Assembly: GCA_017591395.1 (NCBI GenBank)
Contig: WEDG01002105.1
Location: 99,155 to 163,154 of the forward strand
Direction: 5' to 3'
Source of the DNA: Schistocephalus solidus
Taxonomy: Eukaryota > Platyhelminthes > Cestoda > Diphyllobothriidea > Diphyllobothriidae
DNA: 64,000 bases
Position 1 is the first letter of the stretch, and every line of letters begins with the position of its first letter. The translations under genes were made by a program, and so were the position numbers. The notes under the pieces are model-generated. The model searched no databases. It was not told where the DNA came from and worked only from the letters and a program-made list of their open reading frames with translations. Shown piece after piece: positions 29,880-41,277 of this stretch.

Positions 29880-31250
29880 CATTTGGTAACAAAATAACTT
29901 TATTGTGTAAATTGTCGAATCTGGTGCCCAGGTTCGTCTTCAGAAAAATGGGAATGTACAGAAAACAGTTAACCTTAAACAATACCTAACACAAGCTTCT
30001 ATGGTTGGCTCAAGCTTGAGCTAATGGAAGTCCAGAGTTTTAATTTATCCGGTTGATAGTGGCTGTTTTCGCTTCCACTTGACCTTGAGTAATTTGTAAT
30101 TGACATCCAAATCGACATGCCTGTTAATGCATGTTTCATCTGAGTGCATTGCCTCCAGGAATTTGCAGGCCTTCCCTGTTTGGCAGGCACCAATGATGTG
30201 GGTATTCTCCCATGCAAATAGGTGTCCTGTTTCCAGTGTGTGGATGGCTACCTGAGATAAGGGGTCTCGTCTCCTAACCACTTACTGATGTTCATGTAAA
30301 CGGCTGGATAGAGATTTCCCGGTTTGGCCACAATAAACTGCATCACAACTGATAGATGGTATTTCTTAGACCACTTCTTCTCTGTTGAAATAGCCAACGC
30401 TGTCGTTAGGGCATACAAGCTAGGTACGCAAAGTTTTTGTAGGTTTGTGCGCTATATGTATATGGTGTTTCTTGAGCTGTCTTTCCACGAACTCAGATAC
30501 ATTCTTTACATACGGGAGGGTTCGCCAGTTTGTTGCTTTTGAAACCTGGGAGGTCGTAGGTCTGCAAATACCTTTTTCTTTGAACTTCTGTCGTCACATG
30601 CATCGACGGACAAAGTCAGGAGGATATCCATTTTGAGAAAATAATTTTAAAAGGTATTTCATTTCTGTTCGATATGTTTCTTCGTCAGAACAGTGATTTT
30701 TTGCTCGACTTAACAAACTGCGTTTGTGAGACATGGGGTGGTTACTTCCAAGATGTCAAATGATTTCTAAATATGTATCTTTACGATAGACTGAGGTATG
30801 TAGTGTTCCGACTGTCTTCCTATGTCGGAGGACATCTAAGAAAGGGAGTCGTTCATCAACTTCTGTTTCGAAGATGAATTTTGATTCCTGGGAATGTGGA
30901 GTTCAGGATTTCATTGAATGGTTCGAGTTGGTCTTTTTAACGATAACAAATGTATCTTCTACGTAGCGTAGCCATCATCTCGGGTTAATTCTGAGGAAAG
31001 CTGTAGCCACTAGTTTCTGCATCACAGCCTCCGCCAAAAAACCGGATATTGGCAAACCCATAGGGGTGAATTTAAGTTGTTGATAGTAATTTTTGGCAAA
31101 TAAAAAAATTATTTCAAGGCAAATATCGAGGTGTTTTAGTTGTCTGAAGATGAACGAGGGGACCAGATACGAAAATTTACGCCATGAAGTAATTTTTTTC
31201 GTAAAGAACTTCAAATTATTTTAATTAAATTTATGGGGATGCCAATATTT
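29880..31250 (-). mobile_element. Second Penelope-like element, 5'-truncated and decayed
   Basis: On the minus strand the RT remnant at about 30975-31214 reads YYQQLKFTPMGLPISGFLAE, the PLE G-S-P-I-S-G step. It is followed by a damaged Y-V-D-D-T-F region near 30955, LPFLDVLRHRK near 30835, and a GIY-YIG C-terminal end at 30045-30281 (RRDPLSQVAIHTLETGHLF, CINRHVDLDVNY) that aligns with the first PLE. The GIY-YIG front is missing or shifted. The 3' region ends with a CTGAAGA hairpin near 29945. It is a different PLE subfamily from 26681-29773, in opposite orientation. Confidence 0.78.
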
Positions 31251-31339
31251 CAATACAATATCGGGGAAATAATTTGTGAAATTATGAAGTGCAGGACATG
31301 GAAACAGGTGACCCGGACCCACAGAGGAGCCGAACCCCT

Positions 31340-31400
31340 TGTTGCAGCGTCATGCAGCAGCCGAAACATCGGCGAAACACGTGTCTGGGCTCTTAGCTAG
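31340..31400 (+). ncRNA. Partial hammerhead-like signature
   Basis: Stem GCCGA/TCGGC (31360-31364 with 31369-31373) with loop AACA is followed directly by GAAAC (31374-31378) and ACGTGTC (31379-31385). This is the layout of the second half of PLE-type hammerheads: stem II, GAAA, minimal stem III, then the GUC cleavage triplet. The expected CUGANGA before the stem is not there (the sequence is GTCATGCAGCA), so activity is unlikely. It may mark the end of another retroelement. Confidence 0.3.
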
Positions 31401-31435
31401 TACCCATGTCAGAAGTACGGTATAACGTCTTTGCC

Positions 31436-31437
<2 letters not shown>

Positions 31438-31510
<73 letters not shown>

Positions 31511-31545
31511 TGTATTGCGGTGTATATATATATATATATACCGCA
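31438..31545. repeat. (AT)n microsatellites flanking a GCGGT/ACCGC hairpin
   Basis: An AT run of about 72 bp, then TGTATTGCGGTG, a second AT run, and ACCGCAAAACA. Long Ile/Tyr ORFs over it are artefacts of the repeat. Confidence 0.9.
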
Positions 31546-31599
31546 AAACATAGTAGACATGTACGACGCAGGCAGCAATATAACAAGCGATAGAAAGTC

Positions 31600-33470
31600 T
31601 CGGTTAAAAATATGAAAACGAAAATATAAACGAGTAAAATACGTTCAAAAATCCTTTAAATACATAGGAATGGGAAAAAAATATAACTGTTCAGTCTAAC
31701 AAGAGATTTTAAAAGGACACTGCATATTTAATTGGTTACGGTTTTCTGAAAATAATTAAACATCAGGAGTAAAATTCTACTGTAAATACGAAAACTCACC
31801 GCGAAAGACCGGCAGCAACGCAGCACACACTAAAACGGGCAATGGACCAAGATATAGAGAAAACAGCCTTTTAACCACCTCAAACATTCAAGGTTAGCGA
31901 CAGCATGATAAAAGAAAGGATTTATAGGGATTTTAGAATTAAAAGGGTTTGAGACATACGAAACATAAAAACGAATGGAGAAAGGCAAATGCCTCTAAAG
32001 AAGTATGAATTGTGCGAATGATGCAAAAGTTGACGGTTAATATAACTGAGAAAATCGATCGATAATATAAAAAATAAGGCTGATACGCAATGAAGCCTTA
32101 AGGGTAAGGAGAAATTTAATTAACTATGCACACAAGAGCAGCACATGAATTTTATCTGTAAATTCAGGATGATCTTATGCTCCTTTTCCATTATGGCTGA
32201 AAACGTCGACCGCAAAATTTCCTGCCATAACATGGCCCCTTAATTTTTGGGAGCTCATAAGGGGCACGAAGAGGCCTGACCCCCTCGATTTCGAAGTAGG
32301 TCTCCTGCTTATTCAAGACCCAATATATTTCACTTATATGTCTTCTTACATTATAATGAAGTCATTTTAAATTTGAAAATGCAATCATGCATGCCTCAAA
32401 TTTGCTTTCTAAGCCTAGAAAATTGACTTTCATCCACTGAGGGGGATCAGAGGGGATAGAAGGGGACTAGCCTCGTCGAATTTTTCAGTCACAGTCAGGT
32501 TTATTGCAAAGACTTGAGAATGTGTCTGTGCGTAAACTTAAGTGATTTTATAAATTATATAAACTCAAATAGGCAATATTTATCAGGTAAACTATGGCTT
32601 CAGCATAGTTATTTGGGACTGTGATGAACTGATTATGGATGCTTTGGTTGAGGCGCTCCTTCGGGGGGTGGGGGCGTTTATCTGCTTCCTGTGTGACTTA
32701 AGATTGCCTTATATGTCACTACGCAGCTGATACTGAGGTAGGTTTACCAGTGGCCTGGAGATGTGTCAGTTTGTAACTTCTACTGCTATAATGACAGGGT
32801 TTGTAACGACAAAAGTAAACCACAGAGCATGTATTCTGGCACACAGAGCCATTGTATGGGATTTTTAATCCTGACTTTGGTTTTGCTTATTTTTGATAAG
32901 GGATTACTTAAGTAGTATGCATTTTTATCCTGACAAATGTGTTGGGGTTTGGTGTACGTGATTACTGAAGCACTATCTATTTTAATCCTGACTTGGACGT
33001 TGGTGATTTCTTACCCTTTTCATAATGTTAATCTAGCCTGGCATGCTTTGGTAACCAATAAATTTCTTTTTATTTTAGGAACCAGCTTTGGACAACAGGA
33101 GCAAGGTCGCCAGACTATGACAAAACTTTTCTACGGCTGTACGCATTTTTTCACTTAGATAATAATAAAATAAGTCTCAACATTTATTTACACATGTCCT
33201 ATGTCATGAGTGAGCGGGTACAGCGTAGGAATGACTTGAATGAATCCATATGGAAGAACTATTAATTGTATAAACTTGGGCCATTTATAGTGCCACAATT
33301 AGAGATGCATCAATAGTGGCCAACTATGAAAAATTTGCAATATTCTCTAACCAATCGATATACAGAAAAAGAGGGCTACAAATTCGAGGAAATTGTGCGG
33401 TCGCGCTGTTCATTTTTTGTTCTGTGAGGGAGGCTAAGGGGGCTATACCGTCTACGTTTCCACTTCTAGC
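31600..33470. other. AT-rich spacer without recognised features
   Basis: No domain-bearing ORF. The 33400-33530 part is GC-richer and may be the 5' untranslated region of the following CR1-like element. Confidence 0.4.
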
Positions 33471-33560
33471 CCAGCCCAGGGGAGCAGGGGGGCTAGGTGG
33501 TGCTGGTAGGGTTGTTATGAAAGCGCAATTTACTCCATCGTACCCAAAGAAGCAAAGGTC

Positions 33561-34310
33561 GTGTGCATAGGAACCACCAATTATTTGTTCTCCGACTTGG
33601 ACAATTTGAACTCCGTTTCAGAAGGCAAATGTAATATATCATCCAAAAATGTAAGTCCCAGAATCCCAGCATCGGACAACAATACCACCAAATTGGATAA
33701 CGGTAATATCAGGAGAACTTCAATAATGCCTCTTCCAAAGGCAGTTCCGACTTCAGACTCACCTCCTGTCGGCTATCCCAGCAGTTCTAAAGAGCCCTTA
33801 GTTGGGAGCAAAAATACCAATGAGTGGCAAGATATCATTGGGAAACAACATAAAAACGATTATAAAGTTGAAAAACAAAACCTAATGAATCCCTCTGGTC
33901 ATTCAGAGAAAAAAATATGATCGGCAGTGAATCAAAAAGACGCCCTAGACCGAGAGAACTGCGTTGTTATCCAGGGCTTACCTGAATCAAATGCACACAC
34001 CTCAAAGGAACGGATATCCGCTGATCTTGCTATGTTTCAGCACCTACTGAATGATATACTTCATTCAGGAGAGACGATAACCGTTCGCGCTGCCTTCAGG
34101 CTCGGAAAAAAGGATATCGAACAGTCCCAAAATGTGAAACCACGGCCTATCAAAATTGTCTTGGACAACAAGGAAGAGGCTAAGCTACTTCTCTCGAGAA
34201 AAACAAACCTTCGAAACTCTCATAAACAGATTTTTTTCAGCCGGACTACTCTCCAGCAGAACGGCTGAAACGCCGCGAATTAGTGATAGAAATGAAGAGG
34301 AGACTTGCAG
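33561..34310 (+). pseudogene. CR1-like ORF1 (RRM-like RNA-binding protein)
   Basis: The first 120 residues are polar and Ser/Asn-rich. After a stop at 33918-33920 the protein continues with ENCVVIQGLPESN, TVRAAFRLGKKD and PRPIKIVLDNKEEAKLLL. This is the same pattern as in the better preserved element at 48469-49227, where V-I-x-G-L/V-P-E-S opens an RRM-like fold. A frameshift near 34240 hides the terminal FF-x-x-D-Y...R-R-E-L helix, read in the other frame. ORF1 proteins coat element RNA; the RRM label is by pattern. Confidence 0.65.
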
Positions 34311-34439
34311 CTGGAGAGAGCAATTTGGTAATTTACAGGAAACGCGTGATACAGAGAAACGCAACATTGCTCTGGAACCAGCCCATGCTCATGATGGCAT
34401 CGGCAAATTAGCATTGGCAAACTCGAGACAAACGGAATT

Positions 34440-35260
34440 TGGCTCTGCTGACTGCTGCACCCTGAAATTTCTGTATACCAACGCCCAAAGTCTGTTTTCG
34501 AAACTCGACGAACTGAGAATTCAGGTAGCCGTTCTGTCTCCCCGATATTATAGCAATCACAGAAACATGGCTGTCACAGAACATCAGTGATTGCGAAGTA
34601 GCCTTATCCGGGTACCAGCTGTTCAGGAGAGACCGCACCCAACGCCAGGGTGGAGGAGTTGCGATGTATGTTAAAAAGCAAGTTCACAGTGTGTGAAATG
34701 ACGGAGAAGATTAGCAATGGTATTGAGGCTATTTGGCTGAAAAATAAAGACGCGGGGATCGCAGTCCCTTGAAGTCATGACTCTCTACCGACCACCGGGG
34801 ACAGACACTGACGCTGATACTTGTTTGTTGGAGAACATAAAGGAGATTAGCAGTCGACCTGATGTTGTTCTCATGGGTGACTTCAATGCACCCAGCATTC
34901 GATGGAACGATCTGCAGGCACAGAGCTCAAAGTTTTTCCTTCGATCATCGTCTGCTAAAGACAACACTTGAAGCTCTTTTCACCCAACATGTATTTGTTC
35001 CAACGAGAGCGCGTGGAGGACAACAGGCTAGTTGTTTAGATCTCGTCTTCACTAAAGATCCTGACAGTATAGATGAGGTACACTGCCTACCTCCACTTGG
35101 TCGAAGTGATCATGCAGTACTTTCATGGGAGTATGGTTTATATTCTGTGCCATCTGCAATAAATGAAACCAGGCCCAATCTATGGCGAGGAGACTTTTGC
35201 AAGATGAGAGCTGAGGCATCACGAATAGACTGGGATCTTCTTCTCCGGGAATGTCACTGA
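34440..35260 (+). pseudogene. CR1-like AP endonuclease domain
   Basis: FLYTNAQSLFSKLDELR opens the domain (N-A-Q-S/R-S-L is the usual first motif), and a shifted frame gives the T-E-T-W-L step. MTLYRPPGTDTDAD, VVLMGDFNAPSIRW, CLDLVFTKDPDSIDEV and PPLGRSDHAVLSWE follow, the last with the catalytic S-D-H. At least three frame changes are needed between 34460 and 35260. Confidence 0.78.
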
Positions 35261-35285
35261 GGACTGGAATTTATTTAAGGAGTAT

Positions 35286-37280
35286 TTGTTGAATCTAATA
35301 AAATGCCATTGTCCGCCATCACAACTTAGGATATCTAACAGACCACAGTGGTTAACAAGGGATCTTAAAAGTGAGATTACCAGAAAAGGAAGGCTTTGGA
35401 AGAAATTTTGCCGATCCAATGAAAATCTAGCCTTGAAAGCATACAAAACTCAAAGGAACAAGGTTAAAAGCTTGATCTTCCAAAGCCGACGGGATTACGA
35501 GAGGGATTTGCTCCAGAGAGCAGTTCACAATCCCAAATTACTCTACAGCTATGTAAGAAAAACCACACGTAACAGGAACCCGATTCCTGTTATGAGAAAC
35601 GATGACGGTTTCGAGATATCAGAAAATAAAAACAAAGCTGAACACTTTTCCCAGTTCTTTCAGTCGGTTTTCACTAGAGAAGCTGTTTTTATTCCATCAA
35701 GTTACGAGACTACGGGGAGTGCCACTTATTCAGGATATGCTCTTTCAAGAAGCGGCGGTCTTTGAAGAACTAAAAAGTCTGAAGGCATGCAAATCCCCTG
35801 GCCCCGACGAGATTCCAGCAAAGCTACTTCCTCGAACTTGCTCGAGAGCTGGCGAAACCGCTATCGTTGCTGTGCCAGAAATCGTTCGATACGGGAATTC
35901 TTCCTACCGACTGGAAAACAGCCCACATCGCACCGCTTCACAAAAGTGGTAGTCGTGCATTTGCTACAAATTACAGGCCTGTCAGCCTGACCTCAATCTG
36001 TTGCAAGGTTATGGAGAAGGTTGTCAAAAAGGAATTGATGATTTATTTAGAAACCCGTAACCTCTTATCGACTGCACAATACGGCTTTCGTAGGGGAAGA
36101 TCGTGTGTTACGAACTTAATTTTATACGATGCAAAGCTGGACAAAAGCACTCGATGCAAAAGACACTGTGCATGTGGCCTACATTGATTTCCAGAAGGCC
36201 TTCGATAGTGTTCCACACCAGCGTCTCCTTCACAAGTTGAGAATGTTCGGTATTGGCGGCAAACTTCTTACGTGGATCAAGAATTTTCTCGTCGGTCGTT
36301 CCCAAGTGGTCTGCGTAGGCGGATCGCGATCAAAGCGCACAGTCATCAAGAGTGGAGTCCCACAAGGTTCAGTGCTCGGACCGATCCTATTTCTCTTGTT
36401 CATTAATGATTGTGTACAGGAATTGGACTGTAACTTTGCTATGTTTGCGGACGATATAAAAATCTGGAAAGTTATCCACAATGCTGCTGATGCAGACAAT
36501 TTCCAAGAAAATCTTCGTCGATTGGACGAGTGGTCCCGCAAATGGCTCTTGTCCTTCAACTCAAACAAATGCACCCTGCTACGTCTGGGAAATCGAAATC
36601 AGGTCACTGATATGCGACCCTACTATTTGAACGGTTTGCCACTCCGAGAAGCACACACACAGAAGGATCTTGGAGTTTGGATGAAAGACAACCTGAAGCC
36701 TTCTACGCAATGTTCCAAGGCAGCTAAATCCGCCAATTCAATACTGTACGCTATCAAGCGGGCATTTAAAGTTTTCGATGAAGACTGCTTTTCTAAAGTC
36801 TTTGGTACGTTTGTAAGGCCACATCTTGAATATGCGATCCAAGCCTGGCGACCGTGGACCCAACAGGACTACAACATGCTCGAAAGGGTGCAGCGGCGAG
36901 CCACAAAATTAGTAAGAGGTCAAGCTGAACTGCCATATGAGATTCGTCTAAATAACCTAAAGCTCTATCCTCTGAGTTATAGGCAGTTGCGCGGAGACTT
37001 GATACAAACCTTCCGTATCGTGCGTGGCATGGATTGCGCCCTCCTATGTGATGACTTTTTCCAACTTGCCACTACGAAAATCTCCGAGGTCATCCATTCA
37101 AACTAAGTGTGCCCCAAGTAAGATTGGATGTGAGGAAGTATTTTTTCACCAACCGTGTCGTGGAACCGTGGAATAACCTACCTGAGGCGATTGTTATGTC
37201 CCAGTCTGTGTATACATTCAAACATCGGCTTGACATACATATGTTGCAGCACCACGAAGACTATGTGACTACTTAACCTT
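35286..37280 (+). pseudogene. CR1-like reverse transcriptase
   Basis: Four frames must be joined (changes near 35750, 35860 and 36130). Motifs in order: SPGPDEIPAKLL, WKTAHIAPLHKSGSR, NYRPVSLTSICCKVMEK, YGFRRGRSC, VAYIDFQKAFDSVPHQRLL (catalytic Asp), KSGVPQGSVLGPILFLLFIN, AMFADDIKIW (catalytic Asp pair), then the thumb with FVRPHLEYAIQAW and RQLRGDLIQTFRIVRG. The last stretch has a further shift near 37070 and runs to about 37276. Confidence 0.83.
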
Positions 37281-37672
37281 AACAATATCAGTGTACCACG
37301 TAAACCTGCCTGCATTCACTTGACTGTTACTTCTTTAATTTGCTTCTTATTCTTGCTACTTTTATGCAACAAATAGGGATTTCAAAGGCGTAAGCCTATT
37401 TTCCTCAAATACACTGAACTGAACTGAACTTACCACTTCATTAGGACTGTTCCGTACAATAATGTTACAACTGAACGTATGCTCAAATTGAATTTATTCA
37501 ATTCAATTCAATTCAATTTATTGAGGGAAATAGGCATGGGCCTTTGAGTACCCTATTTGTAACGTAAAATTAAGTGCGGTATACAGAGAAACCGTGTGGG
37601 TTGCCAAGGTACAAAAGGCGGTCATAAAATTTGACAAGTGGTGCACGACTCTCGAGGGTTAAGATAAATGCC

Positions 37673-39170
37673 TCATCGCTCAGGCTCGTTGCGGAACATA
37701 AAACTGTCAAGGTTCCTTTTAAAGCTTTCCAGCGATGGTGACATCACAACGTCTTCAGGGAGGGCATTCCATGGTTTAACCACTCTGACAGAGAAGGAGA
37801 ACTTGCGCACATCCAGTCTCGCCTGCTGGACACGCAGTTTCAATGGGTGACCTCGGAGATGGGTCGTGGTGGCAAATTCAAAGAAGTCCGAGAATTCCAG
37901 GCAACAATCCAATCCCTTCACAATGCGGAATGTCTGCAGGAGATCACCACGCATTTGCCTATAACTCAAAGGGAACAGATTAAGATTCATTAGGCGGGTG
38001 GGATATGGCAAGGAGCTTTGACTTCTAACCATTTTGGTGGCTTTCCTCTGACTCTTTCGAGGCAGTTCTGATCTTGAACTGTCCAGGGTTTCCAGGCGTG
38101 CATAGCATATTCCAAATGTGGCCTAATGAATGTTCCAAAGGTCTTAGCAAAAAGATCTTCATCGAAATCCAAAAAGGCTCGTCTGATGGCATGCAACACC
38201 GAAATTGCCCTCTTCGCCACTTTCGAGCAGTGAGACGATGGTTTTTAAGGTGGTGGTCATCAGCACACCAAGGTCCTTTTTGGGTTTCCACGTCTTTTAA
38301 GGCTTCACCGTTGAGAAAGTAACTTCTACTTTCGGCAGATCCAGACGGGTTGCCTAAGCGAAGTATTGTACACTTATCGACGTTGAACCGCAAAAAGCCA
38401 ATGATTCGACCACTCCTCCAACCGAGTTAGGTTGATCTGCAGTTTATCTTCGTCAGCAGGGCTCTGGATTACATTCCAGATTTTTAATGTCGTCGGCAAA
38501 CATTGCTGCTTCACAGTCGAGATTCCTGACACAATCGTTCACGTATATTAAAAACAGTATTGGCCCTAGTACTGAACCCCTGAGGAACCCCACTCTCGAC
38601 CGCAGCAGAACTTGACCTCTCTTGGCCGATGCACACAACCTGGCGCCGACCCACGAGGAAGTTTTTCGATCCACTTGAGGAGGTTACCTCTGATTCCAAT
38701 TCTTTCTAGCTTGTAAAGCAGTCTCTCGTGCGGCACAGTATCGAAGGCCTTTTGAAAGTCAATGAAGGCAATGTGAACCGCGTGTCTATCTTCAAGTGCT
38801 TGGGTCCACCTCTGGATCGAATACAGCAAATTCGTTGTGCATGATCTTCCTTTTCTGAACCCGTGTTGACAGCTTGATAACAAATTATGAGTCTCTAGGA
38901 ATTTCACCAATTCGCTCTTGATGATCCTTTCCATAATCTTGCCAAGGATGCATGTTAAGCTTATGGGCCTGTAGTTTGTCACTGACGCCCGGCTACCGCT
39001 TTTGTACAAGGGAGTTATATGTGCCAGCTTCCAATCGAAAGGAAGTGTTCCGGAGTCAAAGGACTTTTGAAAGAGCACTGACAAAGGTGCGGAAAGTTCA
39101 TTGGCGAGTTCTTTCAGAAGCTTGGGTGGAAGCTCGTCTGGTCCTGGGGATTTCGACTCTTTTAGTTCTT
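37673..39170 (-). pseudogene. CR1-like reverse transcriptase
   Basis: From 39170 downward: SPGPDELPPKLL-type motif, WKLAHITPLYKSGSR, NYRPISLTCILGKIMER, HGFRKGRSCTTN, IAFIDFQKAFDTVPHERLL, a shift near 38620, the S-G-V-P-Q-G step, AMFADDIKN near 38490, another shift, then MRFNVDKCTILRLGNPSGS and the thumb (PHLEYAMHAWKPW, RQMRGDLLQTFRIVKG) to a TGA near 37673. At least five frame breaks. The catalytic Asp pair is intact. Confidence 0.8.
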
Positions 39171-39644
39171 TTTAATTCCTTTTTGGATCAGAAATTCTGA
39201 GAATAGTATGTGGCTAATGCTTGCAGTCGGCGGGTTATCCACTGAGGGACGAAGGAACCTTGCCTCGTTTGTGAAGACTGAGCGGTAGAACTGTGAAAAG
39301 TACTCGGCTTTTTTTTCTGTTTTCAGAAATTTCGACGCCCACGGCAGTCTTAATCAGCGGTATTTGATGTTTATTCCTTGTACATCTACGGAGGTAACTG
39401 TAGACTAACTTTGGATTCTGCGTTGCCTTTGCAGCAAAGTCTTCTCAAATTCTCTTCGCGTTTGTAAGAATAAGGCTTCTCATTTTGTTTCTCTGTGCTT
39501 TATACTTATTAAAAATAGGCGACTTGATTAGACTCGCGATATTTTCTCCACAACTTGTGCTTCCTGTTTATTTCCCTTTTTAAGTTGCTGTCTAGCCACC
39601 CAGGACGCTTGCTGTGATGGACACTCGTTAGCGGGCAGTGGTTG

Positions 39645-40290
39645 TCAATAAGTTGCAGAAGAACATTTCGGAAAGACTCCCAATCTTCGTTTACGGTGCT
39701 CGAAAAATATTGAGGTCCAGTTGATGTGTGTTATATCTGCTCGCATCTGATGAAAGTTTCCTCGCCAAACGTTACGCCGTTTTTCCTCTATAGCAGGGGC
39801 AACGGAGAATAAGGAGTAGTCCCATATAAGCACCACGTGATCACTACGACCGAGCGGAGGCATTGAAATAATCTCGTCAATGCTGCCTGATGTTTTCGTG
39901 AAAACCAGGTCAAGACAGTTAGCCCTTTGTCCTTCACGTGTTCTGGTGGGGAAAGGGACATGCTGTGTGAGGAGTGCATTCAAGGTCTTTTGCAGAAAAA
40001 CATAATCAAAAGTTGATTTCGGGCATGATGATTGAACAGTGCTCCAGTTAATTCCTGGTGCGTTGAAGTCACCCATAATCATTATATTAGGTCTACTGGA
40101 GAACTTTTCTAATTGTTCCAACAAGTGGGTGTCCGCGACTCGGTCTATCCTAGGTGGCCGATAGACAATGAGGACATCTAGACATGGAGAGCCAAGAGCC
40201 TTGATGTTCAACCATATGGCTTCAGTGCTGCACGCAAACTGCTCTTCTTGTCAGACACTATTAGCACGTCTTTCACATACACAATTATTC
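39645..40290 (-). pseudogene. CR1-like endonuclease, C-terminal two thirds
   Basis: Good open frame: WLNIKALGSPCLDVLIVYRP reading into IDRVADTHLL, IMIMGDFNAPGINWSTVQ (catalytic Asp and Asn), RANCLDLVFTKTSGSIDE and MPPLGRSDHVVLIWDY (S-D-H). It lacks the first catalytic Glu region because of truncation. The first 25 codons are before the first Met. Confidence 0.8.
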
Positions 40291-40304
40291 CAATTATCAT
40301 CTTA

Positions 40305-40830
40305 TGAAGAAAGTTCTAACCACGTGTTCCACGCGCATCCGTTAAATCTTCTAGAAAACGCGCCACTTAAGGGGTGCGCGCGTGATTCTTCTTTCTATTT
40401 ATACGTCTAGTACTTAAACATGATTTATGTTCCTTATAAAGTTTTATAACATAACAATATAGTATAAATGTTAATGTAAGAAAAATAAACCTAGCTTAAA
40501 TTTGCTTAAATTCATTTCCCTAATGTAACTCAACCAATCATCACCGGTGGGACCCGACCTTGTCAATGGAGATGTTATAAATACGGCTGAGGAATGAAAT
40601 CTTGCACCCCCGTTTTCCGGCCGCATCTACGACCAGGAACCATCTCCGCAGCCCGTCCGTCGCTCCTCCCGGATCTCAACTGAACAGCCATCAAATGGAC
40701 TTAGATTATTTTTGTACCTAGGTTCCCCTTCCCATTAGTTTCTTACTTTACTTAGGTTACTAGTATATTGTACACATCCATGTCTTCCTTTCCTTCTGGG
40801 TCGCTGCTTGCACGTCTTGGGTACGTTACA
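40305..40830. repeat. Candidate solo LTR
   Basis: The segment starts TG (40305) and ends CA (40830), with CTTA on both sides (40301-40304 and 40831-40834) as a possible 4-bp target duplication. It holds TATAAATA at about 40574 and AATAAA at about 40484. An alternative left end at 40524 gives matching TGTAAC/GTTACA termini but no duplication. No second copy is in the window, so this is a weak call. Confidence 0.3.
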
Positions 40831-40900
40831 CTTATTCAAGTTGATTGCGCAGCCTCTGTACCAATAATACTAACAACCACTCAGGGAACCAAATGTGTAC

Positions 40901-41085
40901 CCCTCGTGAAGATCTGAAGTTATCCAGGACCTTCGACATCTCCGAATGGCTGAGTCGTTCCTGAATATCCTTCATACAGTTTATAGTATTTAAAAAAATT
41001 TGTTGAACAAATAGGTGCATTTTTTGCTCATATTGCTTTAAACACTCGCCATACTCCAAACCCAGTTGGAAATTTTCGTCATACG
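40901..41085 (-). CDS. Candidate host exon, unrecognised
   Basis: A 185-nt open block follows a pyrimidine-rich acceptor (GTATGTTCTTCTTTGAG) and precedes a weak donor GTACAC. The translation has a protein-like, amphipathic helical look (GECLKQYEQKMHLFVQQIF, NCMKDIQERLSHSEMSK) unlike the random ORFs nearby. I do not recognise a family. It lies between two retroelements in unique sequence. It could be an exon of a coiled-coil-rich protein, or a chance ORF. Confidence 0.3.
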
Positions 41086-41277
41086 CTCAAAGAAGAACAT
41101 ACTTTTACGCAGTATTTTAAACATTCATGAACTCAAATCAATTGTTTGCTAGCAATTGAACCAGTCATGGAACTTCCTTTAAAGGAAAGCCTGTTGAGCT
41201 GGCTTCGGCATTCATGAATGGAACTCAATCAGTTGTATACTTACAAGCAAGGATCAGCAAAGCGCGCAAGAAGCGTA

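Larger units (their letters stand above)
33480..37431 (+). mobile_element. CR1-like LINE, subfamily 1 (near full length, broken)
   Basis: Order is ORF1 (33561-34310), endonuclease (34440-35260) and RT (35286-37280), then a short 3' end. The last bases are AAATAGGGATTTCAAAGGCG, TTTTCCTCAAATACACTGAA and a (TGAAC)n tail ending at 37431. CR1-group LINEs end in short tandem repeats rather than poly(A), which supports the class. At least six frameshifts or stops break the two ORFs. The 5' limit is uncertain. The element points at the following one (37487-40292) tail to tail, with only 55 bp between their tails. Confidence 0.83.
37487..40292 (-). mobile_element. CR1-like LINE, subfamily 2, 5'-truncated in the endonuclease
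   Basis: The minus strand runs from a partial endonuclease (40290-39645) through RT (39170-37673) to a 3' end with TAGGGTACTCAAAGGCCCAT and a (TTGAA)n tail at 37487-37520. Truncation is at GGAATAATTGTGTATGTG; the intact family continues with a Gly-Gly-Gly step there. It belongs to the same subfamily as 41278-45196, to which it is nearly identical in the endonuclease. Confidence 0.83.

Noticed and set aside
31350..31615. Long ORFs on both strands made of Ile/Tyr repeats (also at 29780-29989)
   Set aside because: They are translations of (AT)n microsatellites, open in several frames, with no protein-like sequence.
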